A stretch of 64,000 nucleotides of DNA from Sulfurifustis variabilis (lineage in GTDB: Bacteria; Pseudomonadota; Gammaproteobacteria; Acidiferrobacterales; Sulfurifustaceae): contig NZ_AP014936.1 of assembly GCF_002355415.1 (NCBI RefSeq), positions 868,001 to 932,000 of the forward strand, in the 5' to 3' direction. A program made the translations under genes and the position numbers. Numbering within the stretch: position 1 is the first letter of the stretch; each line of letters begins with the position of its first letter. The notes under the pieces are model-generated. The model did not search any database and was not told the origin of the DNA. It saw only the letters and a list, made by a program, of their open reading frames with translations. This document shows, piece after piece, positions 1 to 7,717 of the stretch.

Positions 1-59
1 TTGCCTTCCCCAGCTGGGGGCGGGCATTTGGATCAACGACAAAAGCGGGAGGCTCTTCC

Positions 60-974
60 ATGCGTAACGCGCGTTCCCTCATTCTCGGCGTCTGTCTGGC
101 TTCGCTGACGGCGGCCGGCGCCGCGCAGGCGGCCAAGAACGAGGCGCCTGCCAAGCCCCAGACCGAGATGGAGGCGGCCTTCGCGGCGGCGAACGCCGTC
201 GCGCAGCACGGCCCGGGCGAGGTCAAGCTGGGCGACCAGGCGATGCTCGAGCTGCCCAAAGGATTCGTCTACGTGCCGCCCAGGGAGTCGGGCAAGCTGA
301 TGCACGCGATGGGCAACCGCACCGGGGACGATCTGCTCGGGCTCGTCTTTCCGGCCAGCGACGAAAACTGGTTCGTGGTGATCCGGTTCGATCCCGCGGG
401 CTACATCAAGGACGACGACGCGAAGGACTGGGACGCGGACGAGCTCCTCGCCTCGCTCAAGGCGGGGACCGAAGAGGCGAACAAGGAGCGCGCGGCGCGC
501 GGCATCTCGGCGGTCGAGGTGGTCGGCTGGGTGGAAAAGCCCCACTACGACGCGGCCTCCCACCAGCTCGTCTGGTCGATCGCCGCGAAGGACAAGGGCC
601 AGCCGGACACGGCCGACCAGGGCATCAACTACAACACCTACGCGCTCGGCCGCCACGGCTACATCAGCATGAACCTCGTCACCGACCGCAAGCTGATCGG
701 CCAGTACAAGGCCGCGGCGCGGACGCTGCTCGCGAACCTCGACTTCAACGACGGCAAGCGCTACGCCGACTTCGACGCGTCGACCGACAAGGTCGCGACC
801 TACGGGCTCGCCGCGCTGGTCGGCGGCGTCGCCGCGAAGAAGCTCGGCCTCTTCGCCGCGCTCGGCGTGTTCCTCGCGAAGTTCTGGAAGCTGATCGCGA
901 TCGCCCTGTTCGCCGGCGGCGGCGTCCTGACGAAGGTGTTCAAGCGCCGCAAAGAGGGTGACATCGCCGCCTGA
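60..974 (+). CDS. DUF2167 family membrane-anchored exported protein
   Basis: The 304-residue product has a signal peptide (about residues 1-24, ending in AQA-A). A globular region follows, rich in aromatic and acidic residues, with motifs such as GKLMHAMGN, DENWFVVIRFD and QGINYNTYALGRHGYISMNLV. A hydrophobic C-terminal segment at about 247-296 ends in a basic KVFKRRKE tail. This arrangement is typical of DUF2167 proteins, whose biochemical role is unknown. The ATG is preceded by a GGAGG ribosome site. The next gene, an M50 protease, begins 10 bases after the stop, so the two are probably co-transcribed. The family call comes from remembered motifs and is fairly firm; the function is unknown. 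Confidence 0.8.
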   Translation: MRNARSLILGVCLASLTAAGAAQAAKNEAPAKPQTEMEAAFAAANAVAQHGPGEVKLGDQAMLELPKGFVYVPPRESGKLMHAMGNRTGDDLLGLVFPASDENWFVVIRFDPAGYIKDDDAKDWDADELLASLKAGTEEANKERAARGISAVEVVGWVEKPHYDAASHQLVWSIAAKDKGQPDTADQGINYNTYALGRHGYISMNLVTDRKLIGQYKAAARTLLANLDFNDGKRYADFDASTDKVATYGLAALVGGVAAKKLGLFAALGVFLAKFWKLIAIALFAGGGVLTKVFKRRKEGDIAA

Positions 975-984
975 CGCCTGCGGC

Positions 985-1704
985 GTGAAGACCCTGCTGT
1001 TCCTGCTGAGCGCGCTCAAGCTCGGCAAGGTCCTGACCACGGGCGGCACCATGGTGCTGTCCGTGTTCGCCTACGCGCTCATCTTCGGCTGGTGGTACGC
1101 GGTCGGCTTCGTGCTGCTCATCTTCGTGCACGAGATGGGCCACTACGTCGCCGCCCGCCGGCGCCGGCTCGAGGTGGGCGCGCCCACGTTCATTCCGTTC
1201 GTGGGCGCGTGGATCGAGCTCAAGCAGCTTCCGCACGACGTCGAGACCGAGGCCTACGTCGGCATCGCCGGCCCGCTCGCCGGCACGCTCGGGGCGCTCG
1301 GCTGCTACTTTCTCGCGCGCGACCTGGACAGCTCCCTGCTGCTCGCGCTCGCCTACGCGGGGTTCTTCATCAATCTCTTCAACCTCATTCCGCTGTCCCC
1401 GTTCGACGGCGGACGCATCACGGCGATCATCTCGCCGCGCGTCTGGCTGCTGGGCGTGCCGATCCTCGTCGCGCTCTTTTTCTACCGACCGAGCCCGCTG
1501 CTCATCCTCGTGGCGATCCTCGCGGCCCCGCAGGTGTGGAAGGCCATCAAGCACGACCCGGACACGCCCGAGAACGCGCGGTACTACGACGTGCCCCTCG
1601 AGACGCGCCTGCAGTACGGGTTCTTCTACCTCGCGCTCGCCGGCTTCCTCGCCATCATGGCCCACGACGTCCACGAGATGCTCGGCCCCGCCCTGCGCGG
1701 CTGA
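985..1704 (+). CDS. Site-2-protease-like membrane metalloprotease (peptidase M50)
   Basis: This is a multi-pass membrane protein with a zinc-protease HExxH site (HEMGH, residues 49-53, inside a membrane helix). A second motif, LSPFDGG near residue 140, corresponds to the metal-binding NPDG/FDGG region of M50 proteases. Such enzymes cut substrates within the membrane. I chose the GTG at 985 because it follows the stop of the upstream gene. The in-frame GTG at 958 would overlap that gene by 17 bases and add nine residues with no similarity. The length of about 239 residues fits the short bacterial M50B group. The substrate cannot be inferred. Pairing with the DUF2167 gene suggests a shared envelope role. 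Confidence 0.85.
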   Translation: MKTLLFLLSALKLGKVLTTGGTMVLSVFAYALIFGWWYAVGFVLLIFVHEMGHYVAARRRRLEVGAPTFIPFVGAWIELKQLPHDVETEAYVGIAGPLAGTLGALGCYFLARDLDSSLLLALAYAGFFINLFNLIPLSPFDGGRITAIISPRVWLLGVPILVALFFYRPSPLLILVAILAAPQVWKAIKHDPDTPENARYYDVPLETRLQYGFFYLALAGFLAIMAHDVHEMLGPALRG

Positions 1705-1832
1705 GATCGGGCGGGCGTCCCGCTAGGCCGGAATACCTGTCTATCGAATAACACCTCGCAGGACGCCTGGCTTGCGGCGCCGGGACCGCTTGGGCAGTAT
1801 CGTGCCCGATCGACCACTTCAGGGCGGACACG

Positions 1833-2456
1833 ATGAGCGACCCTTGCGCTGCCGAGTGCTGCGCACTCGATGCACTCGAGCGCCGTCAGAAGCGAACCCT
1901 GAAAGCGGTCCTGGCCGTCAACGCGGGCATGTTCGTGGTGGAGCTCTCCGCCGGCCTCATCGCAGGATCGAGCGCGCTGCTCGCCGATTCGCTGGACATG
2001 CTGGGCGACGCGCTCGCCTACGGGGTGACGCTCTACGCGGTCGGTCGCGGCCTGCTCTGGAAGGCGAGGGCGGCCTTGTTCAAGGGCGTCCTCATGTGGG
2101 CGTTCGGCCTCTTCGTGCTCGTCGATGCGACCTACAAGGCCGTCTCGGGAGGGGTTCCGCATTACGAAACGATGGGGATCGTCGGCCTCGTCGCGCTGCT
2201 CGCGAACGCGCTCTGCCTCGGCCTGCTCTGGCGCCACCGGTCGGACGACCTGAACATGCGCTCCGTCTGGCTCTGCTCGCGCAACGACATTCTCGCCAAC
2301 GTCGCCGTCATCGTCGCCGCCGCCCTGGTTTACGCGAGCCGTTCCGTCTGGCCGGACGTCGTCGTCGGCCTCGGGATTGCCATCCTGTTCCTGCGTTCCG
2401 CGACGGGTGTGACGGTCGATGCGTCCCGTGCTTTGAGGCAACACCCCGCATCCTAG
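1833..2456 (+). CDS. Cation diffusion facilitator-like efflux protein (short form)
   Basis: The 207-residue membrane protein begins with a Cys-containing cytosolic segment (CAAECCALDAL) that could bind metal. About five to six hydrophobic helices follow. The motif LLADSLDMLGDAL matches the HxxxD-type zinc site in helix II of cation diffusion facilitators, with Ser-Leu-Asp in place of His. The motif SRNDILANVAV matches the second site in helix V. The C-terminal cytoplasmic domain of full-length family members is missing; the reading frame simply ends at SRALRQHPAS. It probably exports a divalent metal using the proton gradient, but the metal cannot be named. Confidence 0.82.
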   Translation: MSDPCAAECCALDALERRQKRTLKAVLAVNAGMFVVELSAGLIAGSSALLADSLDMLGDALAYGVTLYAVGRGLLWKARAALFKGVLMWAFGLFVLVDATYKAVSGGVPHYETMGIVGLVALLANALCLGLLWRHRSDDLNMRSVWLCSRNDILANVAVIVAAALVYASRSVWPDVVVGLGIAILFLRSATGVTVDASRALRQHPAS

Positions 2457-2585
2457 AGCCTTGTCACTAAGGGCCCGCCCGACTGAAGCGCCGCGAACCG
2501 CGGGCGTAGACTCCATGGCCTCCAAAACCCGGACGTCGATCCGTTCATCCGCCGTCGGCATGCGCAATCGTTCAAGGAGGAACCT

Positions 2586-2921
2586 ATGAAATCGATGCGG
2601 CATTTCTCGTTCGTCCTCGCCCTCTCGGCAGCCGTGCCGTTCGCCGCCCAGGCTCAGGGCGACCGGCCCGACCCGGCGGTCGGCGGTTACGAGGTCGAAA
2701 TCGAGCGGGCACCGATCGGCGCCCAGACGGCGCCTTCGTTCACGCAGATCGACGCGGACAACAGCGGGTACGTCGATCGCGACGAGGCCAAGCTGGTCAC
2801 GGGCCTCCTGTTTTCCGACGCCGACGAGGACGACGACGGCAAGCTCTCGCGTTCCGAGTTCGAGGCGGCGGTGAAGGTGCGAAGGGGGAACAGCCCCGGT
2901 AACGCCGAAAAGGCGCGTTGA
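2586..2921 (+). CDS. Exported EF-hand calcium-binding protein
   Basis: The 111-residue product has a signal peptide (residues 1-24, cleavage after AQA). It carries two EF-hand loops, DADNSGYVDRDE (residues 56-67) and DADEDDDGKLSRSE (residues 78-91). Both have the alternating acidic residues needed for calcium. The ribosome site AAGGAGG lies just upstream of the ATG. Small periplasmic EF-hand proteins are common in proteobacteria, and most have no assigned role. It stands alone between a cation exporter and a DUF3501 gene, which may reflect a loose metal-related neighbourhood. Confidence 0.85.
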   Translation: MKSMRHFSFVLALSAAVPFAAQAQGDRPDPAVGGYEVEIERAPIGAQTAPSFTQIDADNSGYVDRDEAKLVTGLLFSDADEDDDGKLSRSEFEAAVKVRRGNSPGNAEKAR

Positions 2922-3074
2922 GGCGGCGGGACCGGGCGCCGGGCGTTGCGATCGGCACTCACGCGCGCGGCCCGGGGCGAATTTCCCTTGTTGCAGCATC
3001 GGGACCCGGAGCCCGCGCACGGTGGTCGCAACGGTCGTCCTCCACTTTCGGTCAAAAGAAGTGGAGCGACGACC

Positions 3075-3644
3075 ATGCAAAAGCTCACGTCGCAGGACCT
3101 CTACAGTCCTGAGCGCTACGCCCAGTTGCGCGCCGGGTGGCGGGCCCGGGCGATGGCGCACAAGCGGCACCGGCGCCTCCAGCTCGGCCCCTGCCTCGTC
3201 CTCCAGTTCGAAGATCGCCTGACCGTCCAGTACCAGATCCAGGAGATGGTGCGCGTCGAGCGCATCACCGCGCCGGAGGGTCTCGAGGAGCAGCTCTCGA
3301 CCTACAACCCGCTCATCCCCGACGGCCGCAACTGGAAGGCGACGCTCCTGATCGAGTGCGACCACGCCTGGTGGGTCCACCGGGGCATCGCCGGGCGCGT
3401 CTGGGTCGCCGTCGGGAATCGAGGCAGGGCGTATGCGGTTGCGGACGAGGACCTCGGCGCCGCGGGATCGGACGATGGCCCGGTGCACTTCCTGCGCTTC
3501 GAGCTGACGGCAACGATGCGGGCGGGTGCGCTGCACGGCGCGCCGTTTTCGGCCGGCGTCGATCACGAGAGCTGTCGGTGCCGCGTGGCGCCGCTTCCGC
3601 ACGCGCTCGTTCGGGCGCTGCGCGCGGATCTTCTCCGGCCGTAA
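3075..3644 (+). CDS. DUF3501 family protein
   Basis: The 189-residue cytosolic protein matches my memory of DUF3501: LTSQDLYSPERYAQ at the N-terminus, AHKRHRRLQLGP, FEDRLTVQYQIQEMVR, YNPLIPDGRNWKATLLIE, and a C-terminal VHFLRFELT and GVDHE. DUF3501 genes often sit beside rubrerythrin genes and are thought to act in oxidative or metal stress. No rubrerythrin is visible here. I chose the ATG at 3075, giving MQKLTSQDL, because the family starts there. The open frame extends upstream to 2946 without family-like sequence. The biochemical function is not known. Confidence 0.82.
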   Translation: MQKLTSQDLYSPERYAQLRAGWRARAMAHKRHRRLQLGPCLVLQFEDRLTVQYQIQEMVRVERITAPEGLEEQLSTYNPLIPDGRNWKATLLIECDHAWWVHRGIAGRVWVAVGNRGRAYAVADEDLGAAGSDDGPVHFLRFELTATMRAGALHGAPFSAGVDHESCRCRVAPLPHALVRALRADLLRP

Positions 3645-3823
3645 TTCAAGGAACGCGAAGGTCCGCCCGACGGATGGCGTCGCCTCCGATGCGAGGCGCG
3701 ACTTCGCGGACCGGGGGAAGCGGCGATCGCGCGGGGCGGCGTTAAGGTATGCGCGTGGCCGTTGCGCGAGTACAGAAAAACGCGGGCGGCCGATGAACTC
3801 TAATAAGAGGCATGGGAGATCGC

Positions 3824-4216
3824 ATGAAAACATCCCGCCGCACGACCCCCGGCAACGTCGTCCGCTTCCAGAAGAACGGCGACGCCATCGAGCACCGCTG
3901 GTTTCCGCGCCGGCCGGCCGAGTTCCAGGTGAACGTCATCCCGCCCGATCTTCCGGCGGCGCTCGGCCGCACGACCGACATCGGTCTCGGCGGCATGTTC
4001 GTCACGATGAACGCCGAGCACCTGCAGGCGAACGACCTGGTCTCGGCCCTCATCTACATCGGCGCGCGCTGCTATCACACGCAGGCCTTCGTCACGCGCG
4101 TCACCGGGCAGGGCGTGGCGCTCATGTTCGCCCACCTCGACCGCAAGACGCTCGAGTTCCTGCTGGTGCTCGAAACCGGTGACAACCAGCACGAGCTGGA
4201 CGCCCGCCAGGCCTGA
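3824..4216 (+). CDS. PilZ-domain protein
   Basis: The product has about 130 residues and a PilZ pattern: RFPRRPAEF-like basic residues (WFPRRPAEFQVNV), then TTDIGLGGMFV, the DxSxxG-type element. Beta-strands follow, with VALMFAHLDRKTLEFL. PilZ domains bind cyclic di-GMP through these two motifs. Here the second motif has Gly in place of Ser (DIGLGG), so binding should be tested. The ATG at 3824 is favoured because GGGAG lies five bases upstream; the ATG at 3812 has no well-placed ribosome site. A cNMP/GGDEF-type protein is encoded elsewhere in the window, but not nearby. Confidence 0.75.
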   Translation: MKTSRRTTPGNVVRFQKNGDAIEHRWFPRRPAEFQVNVIPPDLPAALGRTTDIGLGGMFVTMNAEHLQANDLVSALIYIGARCYHTQAFVTRVTGQGVALMFAHLDRKTLEFLLVLETGDNQHELDARQA

Positions 4217-4274
4217 CGGTCACGCACACCGGGTATCTCCCTCTCCCGTCGAGGGGCGAACCGGAGAGGTGCGG

Positions 4275-4362
4275 ACGGTTCAGTGAACCGTTCGGCCGGT
4301 GAGCGGGCAGCCAGGACGGCTGCCCTGGGCTTTTCTGCAAAGCACGAAGCGAAGCAGAAAAG
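4275..4362. terminator. Three stacked inverted repeats between convergent genes
   Basis: Three perfect stems lie in a row. ACGGTTCA/TGAACCGT spans 4275-4291, GGGCAGCC/GGCTGCCC spans 4305-4325 with a five-base loop, and CTTTTCTGC/GCAGAAAAG spans 4330-4362. They sit between the convergent PilZ and GSP17M-like genes. The middle hairpin is followed by CTTTT on the top strand, so a bidirectional terminator is the simplest reading. Confidence 0.5.
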
Positions 4363-4419
4363 GGGATGGGGTGAGGGCAGAAGGCAATTCCGCCCAAAAC
4401 TCGCGGCCACCCGCCGCTA

Positions 4420-4965
4420 CTAGCAGTTGAATATCCGCGCGCAGGTCCGCCGCGACTCGTGCTCCGCTTCCGAGCGTTTGCGCTCCGCCGGGTTCGAATG
4501 GCCGGTGTCGGTCGACCCGGTCCAGCCCGGTTCGCCTTCCTCCATTCCCGGCGGTGTCCGTCCGCCGACCTGGGCTTCGAAGCCGGTCGCGCCGCGCGGC
4601 TCCTTGCCGATGTTCGTCGCGCGGCCCCGGCGCTCGTCGATGTCCACCGCGCCATGCTCGTCCATGAACGCCGCGATCGCCTCGGCGCGCGCGTCCGGCG
4701 TGACGACGACGAGGACGCCGTCCTCCGACGCGATCGGCCGCTGCTCCCCGGGCGACTTCATGCCGAGCTCCTCGAGAAACTGCTGGATGCCGCGGCGCAG
4801 GTCCTCGCCCTCGGCAGTCGGCGCCGTCGATTCCATTCGCGACACGAACTCGTCGCCGCGCTGCACCACGGCGCGGTCGTAGCGCTGCCCGCTCATTTCC
4901 AGCGCCTCGCGCGCCGCCCGCGCGTCCTCGAACGTCTCGAACACTCCGATCACCGTCTTCGACAT
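4420..4965 (-). CDS. General stress protein 17M-like protein
   Basis: The 181-residue protein opens with MSKTVIGVFETFEDARAAREALEMSG. This beta-alpha fold is typical of the heat-induced/general stress protein 17M N-terminal domain (ferredoxin-like). A second copy-like stretch, GVLVVVTPDARAEAIAAFMDEHGAVDIDER, follows at about residues 85-115. A low-complexity polar tail is rich in Gly, Glu and Arg. The start is fixed by a strong AAGGAGG seven bases upstream of the ATG at 4965. The frame continues further upstream but with no ribosome site. These proteins are induced by stress, and their mechanism is unknown. Confidence 0.78.
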   Translation of the reverse strand: MSKTVIGVFETFEDARAAREALEMSGQRYDRAVVQRGDEFVSRMESTAPTAEGEDLRRGIQQFLEELGMKSPGEQRPIASEDGVLVVVTPDARAEAIAAFMDEHGAVDIDERRGRATNIGKEPRGATGFEAQVGGRTPPGMEEGEPGWTGSTDTGHSNPAERKRSEAEHESRRTCARIFNC

Positions 4966-5270
4966 GAACGCCTCCTTGCGCGAGGGCCGCGAGCCTCCGG
5001 CTCGTCCGGCCCGGTTGGATACCTGTTCGACGCGGCAGGCGCGGATGGGTTCGGGCGAAGGGCCCGCCTTCCACCCCCGGCTTTCTCGATCGGAACAGCG
5101 CCTCGGGAGAGGGTGGCGCCAGCGCAGCAACGCCCCCGGCCGCCGAGTGGCTTTGCGCGGATCTTCGGACTATCTTTCAAGGCGTTGCGCGGCTTCGCAA
5201 AGTCCGGAAGCGGACCGGCCCCCGCGCTCACATAACCGAAAACAAACGAAACCGACGGGGAGGAAAAACC

Positions 5271-6245
5271 GTGTACCCGGTACCCGACTTCGACATCTTC
5301 ACCATCTTCGCGATCGCCATCGTGCTCTTTGCCGTCGTCTTCGTCTTCGGCGGCGTCACCACCGTGTCCCAGGGCTGGAACTACACCGTCGAGCGCTTCG
5401 GGAAGTACATCCGCACGCTCGAGCCCGGATTGCACATCATCGTCCCGGTCGTCGACCGCATCGGCTCCAAGATGAACATGATGGAGCGCGTCCTCGACAT
5501 CCAGTCCCAGGAGGTCATCACCAAGGACAACGCCATGGTCCGCGCGGATGGCGTCGTGTTCTTCCAGGTGCTCGACGCCTCGCGCGCGGCCTACGAGGTG
5601 CACGGGGTCGAGCTCGCGATCCACAACCTCGCCATGACCAACCTGCGCACCGTCATCGGGTCCATGGACCTCGACGAGGTGCTGTCCAACCGCGACAAGA
5701 TCAACGTCGCGCTGCTGCACGTCATCGACGAGGCCACGCGCCAGTGGGGCGTGAAGGTCACGCGCATCGAGATCAAGGACATCTCGCCGCCCAAGGACCT
5801 GATCGAGGCGATGGGGCGGCAGATGAAGGCCGAGCGCGAGAAGCGCGCGGTCATCCTCGAGGCCGAGGGCGAGAAGGAGGCCGCGATCAAGAAGGCCGAC
5901 GGCGAGAAGACCGCGATGATCCTCGCGGCCGAAGGGCGCCTGGTGGCGGCGCAGCGCGACGCCGAGGCGCGGGAGCGCCTCGCCATCGCCGAGGCCGAGG
6001 CGACGCGCGTCGTCTCCGACGCGATCTCCTCCGGCACGCCGCAGGCGATCAACTACTTTCTCGGCATCAAGTACGTCGAGGCCCTGCGCGCCATCGGTGA
6101 GGCGAAGAACGAGAAGATCGTGTTCCTGCCGCTCGACGCCACCGGCGTCATGGGCGCCATCGGCGGCATCCAGGAGCTCGTGAAGACCGCCGCGGCCTCC
6201 GCCGCCGCGACCCCGGCGCGCGTCGCGCCCGGCCGCGCGGGCTGA
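5271..6245 (+). CDS. SPFH/Band-7 (stomatin-like) membrane scaffold protein
   Basis: The 324-residue protein has one N-terminal membrane segment (about residues 8-31) followed by an SPFH domain, seen in [23 protein letters not shown] and [20 protein letters not shown] long Ala/Glu/Lys-rich coiled coil ([20 protein letters not shown]) then leads to a hydrophobic Gly/Ala-rich end. Stomatin/QmcA-type proteins form large membrane-associated assemblies that organise lipid microdomains and modulate proteases. The start is GTG, with GGGGAGG nine bases upstream. The nfeD-like gene begins 10 bases downstream, the classic SPFH-NfeD operon pairing. Confidence 0.92.
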   Translation: MYPVPDFDIFTIFAIAIVLFAVVFVFGGVTTVSQGWNYTVERFGKYIRTLEPGLHIIVPVVDRIGSKMNMMERVLDIQSQEVITKDNAMVRADGVVFFQVLDASRAAYEVHGVELAIHNLAMTNLRTVIGSMDLDEVLSNRDKINVALLHVIDEATRQWGVKVTRIEIKDISPPKDLIEAMGRQMKAEREKRAVILEAEGEKEAAIKKADGEKTAMILAAEGRLVAAQRDAEARERLAIAEAEATRVVSDAISSGTPQAINYFLGIKYVEALRAIGEAKNEKIVFLPLDATGVMGAIGGIQELVKTAAASAAATPARVAPGRAG

Positions 6246-6255
6246 GGGGACGGCG

Positions 6256-6699
6256 ATGAAACCCGTCCTCTTCTGGCACTGGTGGGTGCTGGCCGCGATC
6301 TTCGTCACGCTCGAGATCGTCGTTCCCGGCACCTTCATGCTCTGGCTCGGCGTCGCCGCCGGCGCGATCGGCCTCGTGCTCTTCGTCGCCCCGGACCTGC
6401 GCGTCGAAATCCAGCTGCTGATCTTCGCCGCGATCTCGGTGGGGAGCATCCTCGCCTGGCGCGCCTGGCTCAAACGCCACCCGACCCCCACGGATCACCC
6501 GACGCTCAATCGCCGCGCCGAGCAGTACATCTCGCGCGTCTTCAGGCTCGAGCAGCCGATCGTGAACGGGCAGGGCAAGGCGATCGTCGACGACACCACC
6601 TGGCTCGTCACCGGCCCCGACCTCCCGGCCGGGACGGCCGTGCGCTGCGTGGGCGTCGATGGGACCGTGCTCAGGGTCGAGAAGGCCGAGGCGGCCTAG
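6256..6699 (+). CDS. NfeD family membrane protein
   Basis: The 147-residue protein has two or three membrane helices in its first 80 residues, with VTLEIVVPGTFMLWLGVAAG being typical of short NfeD proteins. A C-terminal OB-fold follows (GQGKAIVDDTTWLVTGPDLPAGTAVRCVGVDG). NfeD proteins partner with the SPFH protein encoded immediately upstream. This is the short NfeD1b-like form without a protease domain. Confidence 0.9.
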   Translation: MKPVLFWHWWVLAAIFVTLEIVVPGTFMLWLGVAAGAIGLVLFVAPDLRVEIQLLIFAAISVGSILAWRAWLKRHPTPTDHPTLNRRAEQYISRVFRLEQPIVNGQGKAIVDDTTWLVTGPDLPAGTAVRCVGVDGTVLRVEKAEAA

Positions 6700-6791
6700 C
6701 GTGCTGGAACCGGAGGCAGGCTATTCCGCGTTCGGTTCCCGCACTTCGCCTGGCTCCACGGATCGAAGAACGACGCGGCAGACGATGACCG

Positions 6792-7208
6792 CTAGTGCGC
6801 GGTTACGGCCGAGCGCTCGAGGATCTGGCCCGCCAGGAAGTACGAACAACGAGCGATGTCGTCGACGGAAACGAGGCCGAGCATGCGGTTCTCGCGGTCG
6901 AGCACCGCCAGGCGACGAATATGCTGTTTCTCCATGAGGTGCGCGCCGTCCACGATGTCCTGATCGCCGAAGCAGAAGGCCACTTTCGCGGTCATGAAAT
7001 CGCGGACCGTCGCCCGGCTGGGGTCGATCCTGTCTGCTACGGCGCGGCAGCAGAGGTCGCGATCCGTGACGATTCCGATCGGTTCGCCCCCTTCGACCAC
7101 GACCAGGCAATCGATGTTGCGGTCGCGCATCTTGCGCGCCGCCTCCTGGATCGTGAGGTTGGAGCGCACCGTCGCGAACGTGCTTGTCATGATTTCTTCG
7201 ATTTTCAC
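6792..7208 (-). CDS. Two-CBS-domain protein
   Basis: The 138-residue protein consists of two CBS domains. The first runs from IEEIMTS to PIGIVTDRDLCCRAVAD, the second from VRDFMTAKVAFCF to MLGLVSVDDIARCS. CBS pairs bind adenosyl ligands and act as energy or redox sensors. The GTG at 7208 is chosen because AAGGAGG stands six bases before it. The ATG at 7226 would place that ribosome site inside the gene. The paralogue at 59399-59815 has the same length and the same AAGGAGG spacing. Neither is fused to an effector domain. Confidence 0.85.
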   Translation of the reverse strand: MKIEEIMTSTFATVRSNLTIQEAARKMRDRNIDCLVVVEGGEPIGIVTDRDLCCRAVADRIDPSRATVRDFMTAKVAFCFGDQDIVDGAHLMEKQHIRRLAVLDRENRMLGLVSVDDIARCSYFLAGQILERSAVTAH

Positions 7209-7717
7209 TGAAGTCCTCCTTGCCATTAGAGTTGATCGAGCCCACAGAACGGCTCTCGCCCCCGAGCAGGCGCGCAGGCGTCGGCACCATGCGCCCCGCG
7301 CGGAGCGCCGTCTTTGACAGTCGTCAAACTTTTCCCGGATGACGGCGGCACGAGGCATCTCTCCTGAGCACGACCTGAAGAACGGGCGTGCGTCTTTTCC
7401 GGCGCGGACCATCCGACTCGGCGCGTGCGCTGTTCGTCCAGTTCCAGATAGTGAACGAATCTCAATCACCGTGAGCACGTCTCGCTGCGCATCACCGAAC
7501 CCTCTGTGCATCAGCAAAGGAGCGAATGCTTATAGACTGGCTATCGTCCGAGTGTTGTTCGTCGAGTCCCACTTCACGACAATACGAAATGCCGCGGAGT
7601 CGGCGAGGACGAATAAAAGAAGAACAAACAGCGTCATAGGACAGGGAAGATAACGACACGGAAGGAACGAAGCGCTCTTGCATCGGTCATCGCGGCCGCT
7701 CGGCGCTCGGAGGGGAA
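7209..7717. other. Intergenic region with a palindrome, no gene seen
   Basis: This gap separates the divergent CBS gene and hybrid kinase. It must contain both promoters. A palindrome TTTGAC-AGTC-GTCAAA lies at 7313-7328 and could be an operator. The right half, from about 7480, is visibly richer in A and T. No reading frame in it has a convincing start or protein-like composition. Confidence 0.4.

Noticed and set aside
1626-3833. Minus-strand frame of 735 codons
   Set aside because: It runs antisense to three well-supported genes (cation efflux, EF-hand, DUF3501). Composition is Arg/Pro/Ala rich without motifs.
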